The notes under the pieces were generated by a model. The model was not told the origin of the DNA and made no database searches. It saw nothing but the letters and a program-made list of their open reading frames with translations. The position numbers and the translations under genes were made by a program. From Pachydiplax longipennis (taxonomy: Eukaryota; Arthropoda; Insecta; Odonata; Libellulidae), in assembly GCA_036926295.1 (NCBI GenBank), contig JAVFKF010000045.1, positions 496,001 through 560,000 on the forward strand: a stretch of DNA of 64,000 bases, in the 5' to 3' direction. Below, piece by piece: positions 62,941 through 64,000 of the stretch (positions are counted from its first letter, which is position 1; each line of letters starts with the position of its first letter).

Positions 62941-64000
62941 GAAAAATTTCATATTTTTCACGTGAATACTTTTTGATATCTATGATTATTCGTATTTCCA
63001 ATGAATTGAGAACGCTTCGCAAAAAAATCGCACTTAATTTCGAAATGTAACGAAGAAACTGTTGTTTCGGCAGCTAGCGTTTCCACATTTTATGATATAT
63101 TTGGAAAAAAAAGACCTTTTTTAAGCGGATTTTTTCTCAGCATTTAAGATATACCATAAATCTATTAAATTATGAACGTTTTGCAACATAAGAGGTTAAT
63201 AATGTCGAAAAATTACGAAAAATTGTGATTTTTAGAGTAACTGTTTCCGAAAAGTTTCAATTATCTCGAAAAATTTCACTTTTTTTGACGTGAAAACTTT
63301 TTGATATCTATGATTATTCGTATTTCCATTGAATTCAGAACGCTTCGCAAAAAAATCGCACGTTATTTCGAAATATAACGAAGATATAGAGGTTTCGGCA
63401 GCCAGCTTTTCCACAATTTATGATACATTTGGAAAAAAAGGACGTTTTTTGAGCGGATTTTTTCTAAGCTTTTAATATATACCATAAATCTATTAAATTA
63501 TGAACGTTTTGCAACAAAAGCGGTTAATAATTTCGATAAATCACGAAAAAAATGTGATTTTTAGAGTAACCGTTTCCGAAAAGTTTAAATTATCTCAAAA
63601 ATTTCACCTTTTTTGACGTGAAAACTTTTTGATATTTATCATTGTTCGTATTTCCATTGAATTCAGAACGCTTCGCAAAAAAATCGCACGTAATTTCGAA
63701 ATGTTACGAAGAAATTGTGGTTTTGGCAGCTAGCTTTTCCACAATTTATGAAACATTTGGAAAAAAAAGACGTTTTTTGAGCGGATTTTTTCTCAGCATT
63801 TAAGATATGCCATAAATCCATTAAATTATGAACGTTTTGCAACAAAAGCGGTTAAAAATTTCGAAAATTTACGAAATATATGTGATTTTTAGTGTAACCG
63901 TTTCCGAAAATTTTCCATTATCTCGAAAAACTTCATATTTTTTCACGTGAAAACTTTTTGATATCTATGATTATTCGTATTTCCATTGAATTGAGAACGC
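62941..64000. repeat. Satellite monomers at the right edge, left-domain-like order A3'-A4-A6
   Basis: About three monomers: A3' (GACCTTTTTTAAGCGG at 63,113), A4 with GAAGATATAGAGG at 63,381, and A6 with GTTTTGGCAG at 63,720. Private changes are frequent: CCAATGAATTG, CGCACTTAATTTCG, CTGTTGTTTCGG and ATCTCAAAAATTTC. The last six bases are the start of the next A half, so the array continues beyond the window. Confidence 0.8.

Larger units (their letters stand above)
1..64000. repeat. Satellite DNA array, ~328 bp monomer, ~194-195 head-to-tail copies
   Basis: The landmark GAACGCTTCGC (start of the A half) recurs at 310, 637, 966, 1295, 1623 (GGTTCG variant), 1952, 2280, 2608, 2936 and 3265, that is every 327-329 bp, and the same spacing continues to the last landmark at 63995. 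That is 194 intervals from 310 to 63995. All copies have the same orientation, and I saw no inverted copy, no transposon and no unique sequence between copies. A hand-counted consensus has 98 G or C in 328 bp, about 30%. The window begins about 19 bp inside an A half and ends just after the next one starts, so the array extends beyond both edges. Long homogeneous one-direction arrays like this are typical of eukaryotic centromeric or pericentromeric heterochromatin. I do not recognise the family and cannot name the host. Confidence 0.98.

Noticed and set aside
1..64000. CRISPR-like reading: regularly spaced direct repeats
   Set aside because: The whole 328 bp unit is conserved, with no unique spacers, and the unit is far longer than a CRISPR repeat-spacer pair. 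No cas genes are present.
1..64000. Retroelement or viral remnant as the source of the repeat
   Set aside because: No reverse transcriptase, integrase, protease or terminal-repeat signature is visible in any frame, and no monomer is flanked by target-site duplications.

Overview
The whole 64 kb window is one uninterrupted array of a tandem satellite DNA. I find no protein-coding gene, RNA gene, transposon, CRISPR array or unique sequence. The repeat unit is about 328 bp, roughly 30% G+C by hand count of a consensus, and about 194 to 195 copies run head to tail in one orientation from the first base to the last. This is the organisation of eukaryotic centromeric or pericentromeric heterochromatin. 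The sequence does not identify the species. CpG is clearly over-represented for such an AT-rich repeat, which fits a host with little germline CpG methylation (many invertebrates) better than a vertebrate or most plants, but that is only an inference.

The array has four nested levels. (1) Each ~328 bp monomer is itself an old dimer of two diverged ~164 bp halves, called A and B here. A begins with GAACGCTTCGC and B with GAACGTTTTGC. The halves align along their length and are most alike in the first ~65 bp. (2) The monomers fall into recognisable variant types. My labels for A-half types are: A1 (GTAAGGAAG), A2 (GGATTCGGCAAC), A3 (AACTGTGG with CACATTTTATG; a sub-form, A3', has GACCTTTTTTG), A4 (CGTTATTTCG, CAGCCAGC), A5 (GGCTGCTAGC), A6 (GATATGCCATAAATCC) and A7 (GAATGTTTCGC, TTGGGGTTT). 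(3) These types recur in multi-monomer orders, in particular A2-A3-A4-A1-A5-A6-A3'-A4-A1. (4) Long stretches were then copied again as near-identical blocks at offsets of 2, 5, 7, 9, 11, 13, 14, 16, 19, 20, 21 and 36 monomers. No single higher-order period covers the window.

By region: 1-25.1 kb is the left domain, with a 9-monomer repeat (offset 2,955 bp) and a 16-monomer repeat (offset 5,255 bp), partly copied again at 11.8-13.9 kb. From 25.1 to 52.5 kb a second domain carries private variants (TCTCACG, and GAGTAGTC with TTTGATTTTT). It is built from a ~21-monomer duplication (25.1-30.9 onto 32.0-37.1 kb), a 7-monomer tandem duplication (35.0-39.4 kb), a 13-monomer tandem duplication (40.7-48.5 kb) and a 2-monomer duplication (49.2-50.5 kb). 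An island at 52.5-55.9 kb returns to the left-domain order but contains two extra monomers, one with a ~50 bp internal deletion. From 55.9 kb to the end a third mixture carries 11-monomer and 5-monomer duplications.

The many 60-84 codon open frames on both strands are by-products of one sequence repeated about 195 times, not genes. Block limits are read by eye from diagnostic variants and are accurate to tens of bases at best.
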